In this document: positions 61,411 to 64,000 of the stretch, piece by piece
Position numbering within the stretch: the stretch's first letter is position 1
Layout: every line of letters begins with the position of its first letter
Assembly: GCF_030643825.1 (NCBI RefSeq)
Contig: NZ_CP101717.1
Coordinates: 2,687,673-2,751,672, forward strand
Origin: Salinispirillum sp. LH 10-3-1
Lineage (GTDB): Bacteria > Pseudomonadota > Gammaproteobacteria > Pseudomonadales > Natronospirillaceae
Direction: 5' to 3'
DNA length: 64,000 nucleotides
The notes under the pieces: generated by a model
The model's database searches: none
What the model was told of the DNA's origin: nothing
What the model saw: only the letters and a program-made list of their open reading frames with translations
Position numbers and translations under genes: made by a program

Positions 61411-62640
61411 ATGTCTGGCATTTTATCCATGATTCTGGCGGGCGGCGAAGGGACTCGGCTTGCACCACTCACCGGCATTCGCGCTAAACCTGCAGTACCC
61501 TTCGGTGGCAACTATCGCATCATCGACTTTGTCTTGAACAATTTCGTGAACTCCGACTTGCTGCAGATTTTCGTTTTAACGCAGTTTAAATCACACAGCC
61601 TACTCAAGCACATGAGCCGCCGCTGGCGAGTGACCGGTTTGACCAATCGATTTATCGACCCCATTCCCGCACAAATGCAGACCGGCAAACACTGGTACCA
61701 GGGTACGGCAGACGCCATTTTTCAGAACCTGGATGTCATTGAAGGGGTAGACCCTGAACTCGTATGCGTATTCGGTGGGGATCACATCTACAAGATGGAT
61801 GTGCGGCAAATGATTCAATTCCATCAAGATACCGGAGCCAAACTCACGGTAGCGGCCATCCCCGTTCCGGTGGAGCAGGCCCACCAGTTTGGTGTTATTG
61901 AAGTCGATGCAAGCGGCAAGATGATTGGCTTCCAGGAGAAGCCCAAGGCAGACCCTAAGACCATCCCCGGCAACCCAAACATGGTGTTGGCGTCAATGGG
62001 GAACTACGTGTTCGATGCCAAGACACTGACCGAGTCCTTGCGCTACGACGCCGAACAAGCGGAGTCGGTACACGATTTCGGGCACAACATCATCCCGCTG
62101 CTGTACGCCCAGGGTGATGTGTATGTGTACGATTTTTCCACCAACATCATTCGTGGCGAGCCGGACCAGTCACGCGGTTATTGGCGTGATGTCGGTACCA
62201 TAGATTCGTACTACGAAGCCAATATGGACCTCATTTCCGTCATACCGCCGATTGATTTGTACAACCGCTACTGGCCACTGCGCAGCTACCACCCTGCTGT
62301 CCCACCGGCCAAATTTGTGCATGACGAAGCCAACCGGACCGGACAGGCGATCTGTTCGATGATCTCTGGTGGCTGCATTGTCAGCGGCTCTATCGTCTAT
62401 CAGTCCATTCTTGGTTATAACGTCCATGTACACAGCCATGCCTATGTAGACCGCTGCGTAATCATGGGCGGCAACGACATTGGTCGGGGTAGTCGGATTC
62501 GCCGCGCCATTATCGACAAAGATGTGGTGATTGCGCCCAATACGGTAATTGGCGAAGATCCGGAGCAGGATCGTCAGCGTTTCCATGTATCGAAAGAAGG
62601 TGTGGTCGTCATTCCAAAAGGAGCGCGCGTTGGCTTCTGA
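61411..62640 (+). CDS. glgC: Glucose-1-phosphate adenylyltransferase
   Basis: 409 residues. Makes ADP-glucose for glycogen. Nucleotidyl-transferase domain: ILAGGEGTRLAPLTGIRAKPAVPFGGNYRIIDF, WYQGTADAIFQN, FGGDHIYKMD, GFQEKPKADP, and WRDVGTIDSYYEANMDL. The C-terminal left-handed beta-helix is present (CIVSGSIVYQSILG, IGRGSRIRRAIIDKDV). SD GAGAGG. glgA overlaps its end by 11 bp. Confidence 0.97.
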   Translation: MSGILSMILAGGEGTRLAPLTGIRAKPAVPFGGNYRIIDFVLNNFVNSDLLQIFVLTQFKSHSLLKHMSRRWRVTGLTNRFIDPIPAQMQTGKHWYQGTADAIFQNLDVIEGVDPELVCVFGGDHIYKMDVRQMIQFHQDTGAKLTVAAIPVPVEQAHQFGVIEVDASGKMIGFQEKPKADPKTIPGNPNMVLASMGNYVFDAKTLTESLRYDAEQAESVHDFGHNIIPLLYAQGDVYVYDFSTNIIRGEPDQSRGYWRDVGTIDSYYEANMDLISVIPPIDLYNRYWPLRSYHPAVPPAKFVHDEANRTGQAICSMISGGCIVSGSIVYQSILGYNVHVHSHAYVDRCVIMGGNDIGRGSRIRRAIIDKDVVIAPNTVIGEDPEQDRQRFHVSKEGVVVIPKGARVGF

Positions 62641-64000
62641 CCTCAATGTAATGCTGGTAGCCTCGGAATACGAAGGCTTGGTCAAAACCGGTGGTTTGGC
62701 GGACGTTGCACGTGCGCTACCTGCCGCTTTGCGGTCAGCGGGCACCCACACCAAGGTGTTGATGCCCTATTATCGCGCGCTGTTTAAGCACCAGCCAGAA
62801 GTACTGATCAGCAGTCTTGATGTCGCCCTGAACCCCAGAGACCACTACGGTTGCGCAGTACGACACTACAACGATAACGGCGTGGAAATCTATTTGCTGG
62901 AACATCACCAGTTCTACGATCGTGAAGGTATCTATGACGACGGTCGCTGGCCGTTCGAAGACAACCCACTGCGCTTCGGGTTGCTCAGCAAAGCAGCTTT
63001 TGCGCTGTGTAAGGCACTGAACTTTGTACCCGATATTCTGCACGCCCACGACTGGCAAACGGCTTTGGTACCCTATTACCTAAGCAAACAAGCACCGGGC
63101 GACAGCTTTTTTAGCCACACCCGCAGTGTCTTCAATGTACACAACGGCGCCTATCAGGGTAAGTGTCATGCACGCTGGCTTGGCGCCTTAGGCATCGATC
63201 CCAGCGACTTTATTCCAGAGCACTTCGAAGACTACGGTGAGATCAACCTACTGAAGGGTGCTGTGGTCTTTGCGGACCATATTGTGGCCGTCAGCCCCGG
63301 CTACCGTGATGAACTGATGCAAGAAAGCACGTCGCACGGACTGTGGCAGACCTTTCAGGCGCACGCACACAAGGTATCTGGCATTTTGAATGGCTGTGAT
63401 TATGGCCTGTGGAACCCGGAACACGATGAACTGATTGCTGCGCGCTTCAGTGCTAAAGACTTAGCAGGTAAACAACAATGCAAAGCGGTGCTGCAAACGC
63501 AAACGCAATTGATGGTGAATCCTGAAAGACCGTTGTTTGGCTTGGTGAGTCGCCTGACCGACCAAAAAGGCCTGCACTACCTGATTCCTGCCCTGCATGA
63601 GTTCTTAGGCAACAAAGCGCAGGTGGTTATTCTGGGCAGTGGCGATGCGCACTTTTCGTCGTTGCTACGCCATTTGGCGGCGTCGCACCCTGGTCAGGTG
63701 CACTTCACCGAAGGATACAGCGAAGCGCTGGCGCATCAGATAGAAGCGGGCAGCGATTTCTTTATGATGCCGAGTTTATTTGAACCCTGTGGACTGAATC
63801 AGATCTACAGCATGCGCTATGGCACATTGCCTATCGTACGGAGCACCGGCGGTTTGCGTGATACGGTGGTGCCGTTAGCCGTCGACAATCACAACGCCGA
63901 CGTCGCAACAGGCCTGAGCTTTGACGCGCCCAGCATAGAAGCCACCAGCATGGCATTAGCGCATGCGTTTGAGCTTTATACGCAGCACCCGAAGGTATTC
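62630..64000 (+). CDS. glgA: Glycogen synthase GlgA (3' end outside window)
   Basis: TTG start at 62630 with an optimal AAGGAG six bases upstream, inside the end of glgC; the only early in-frame ATG (62651) would cut into the conserved N-terminus. The reading frame is open to the window edge, 457 codons. ADP-glucose site NVMLVASEYEGLVKTGGLADV (Lys of KTGGL), LHAHDWQTALVP, FNVHNGAYQG, GILNGCDYGLWNPEHD, LFGLVSRLTDQKGL, MPSLFEPCGLNQIYSMRYGTLPIVRSTGGLRDTV. GT5 family. Nearly complete (usual length about 480). Confidence 0.95.
   Translation, partial: MASDLNVMLVASEYEGLVKTGGLADVARALPAALRSAGTHTKVLMPYYRALFKHQPEVLISSLDVALNPRDHYGCAVRHYNDNGVEIYLLEHHQFYDREGIYDDGRWPFEDNPLRFGLLSKAAFALCKALNFVPDILHAHDWQTALVPYYLSKQAPGDSFFSHTRSVFNVHNGAYQGKCHARWLGALGIDPSDFIPEHFEDYGEINLLKGAVVFADHIVAVSPGYRDELMQESTSHGLWQTFQAHAHKVSGILNGCDYGLWNPEHDELIAARFSAKDLAGKQQCKAVLQTQTQLMVNPERPLFGLVSRLTDQKGLHYLIPALHEFLGNKAQVVILGSGDAHFSSLLRHLAASHPGQVHFTEGYSEALAHQIEAGSDFFMMPSLFEPCGLNQIYSMRYGTLPIVRSTGGLRDTVVPLAVDNHNADVATGLSFDAPSIEATSMALAHAFELYTQHPKVF

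Overview
This is a chromosomal window from a free-living, probably marine gammaproteobacterium. Gene order supports this: recN, fur, rnfH, ratA and smpB-ssrA lie close to grpE-dnaK-dnaJ-dapB, as in Pseudomonas and Oceanospirillales. FadE is of the 815-residue gammaproteobacterial type, with a PsrA-like operator. The ThiC and ThiDE pathway, PhhAB, HemN with an Anr/FNR box, and an AlkB-type hydroxylase all fit an Oceanospirillales-like oil or organic-matter degrader. No species can be named from the sequence alone.

Layout. 1-7.4 kb: Tat-exported DUF1501 protein with a lipoprotein partner, ApbE flavinyltransferase, a HigBA-like toxin-antitoxin module, FadE, and a CBS protein. 7.5-16.6 kb: NadN-like nucleotidase, a response-regulator/EAL phosphodiesterase, fructose bisphosphatase, an AlkB/XylM-like hydroxylase with its ferredoxin and an AraC regulator, a WYL remnant, and a CcdAB module with integron-like boundary heptamers. 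16.8-22.7 kb: TPP riboswitch with a giant P3 arm, then thiC-thiDE-thiS-thiG-thiH. 22.7-34.1 kb: CYTH phosphatase, hemN, a sigma-54 activator next to a carbonic-anhydrase-like gene and a SulP transporter, a YeeE/YedE pair, and a cytochrome b5/tandem-FMN protein with a ferric-reductase-like partner. 34-39.6 kb: small lipoproteins, an outer-membrane barrel, an IS110 element inserted in a REP-type repeat, and a porin. 39.6-51.8 kb: the conserved housekeeping block (dapB, dnaJ, dnaK, grpE, phhBA, recN, fur, rnfH, ratA, smpB, tmRNA). 52-59.4 kb: a chaperone-usher-like operon, a c-di-GMP riboswitch, a diguanylate cyclase and a response regulator. 59.4-64 kb: small membrane and periplasmic proteins, then glgC-glgA running off the end.

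The most interesting system is at 51991-59376. A REC protein and an Hpt-REC-REC-GGDEF diguanylate cyclase are followed directly by a class I c-di-GMP riboswitch. The riboswitch leads an operon of two DUF4402 pilin-like subunits, a PapD-like chaperone, and a usher-like barrel fused to a C-terminal DamX-like SPOR domain. This reads as a second-messenger circuit, with signal synthesis next to signal sensing, controlling a surface fibre whose secretion pore may be held at septal peptidoglycan.

Other noteworthy structures: (i) two inverted ~115-bp hairpin elements around dnaK-grpE whose stems differ by compensatory changes; (ii) an IS110 element with a reconstructable empty site and candidate bridge-RNA guide segments; (iii) two families of short palindromic REP-like repeats scattered between genes; (iv) an unusual tmRNA tag; and (v) recognisable Anr, LexA, sigma-32, PsrA and TyrR-type sites at the expected genes.
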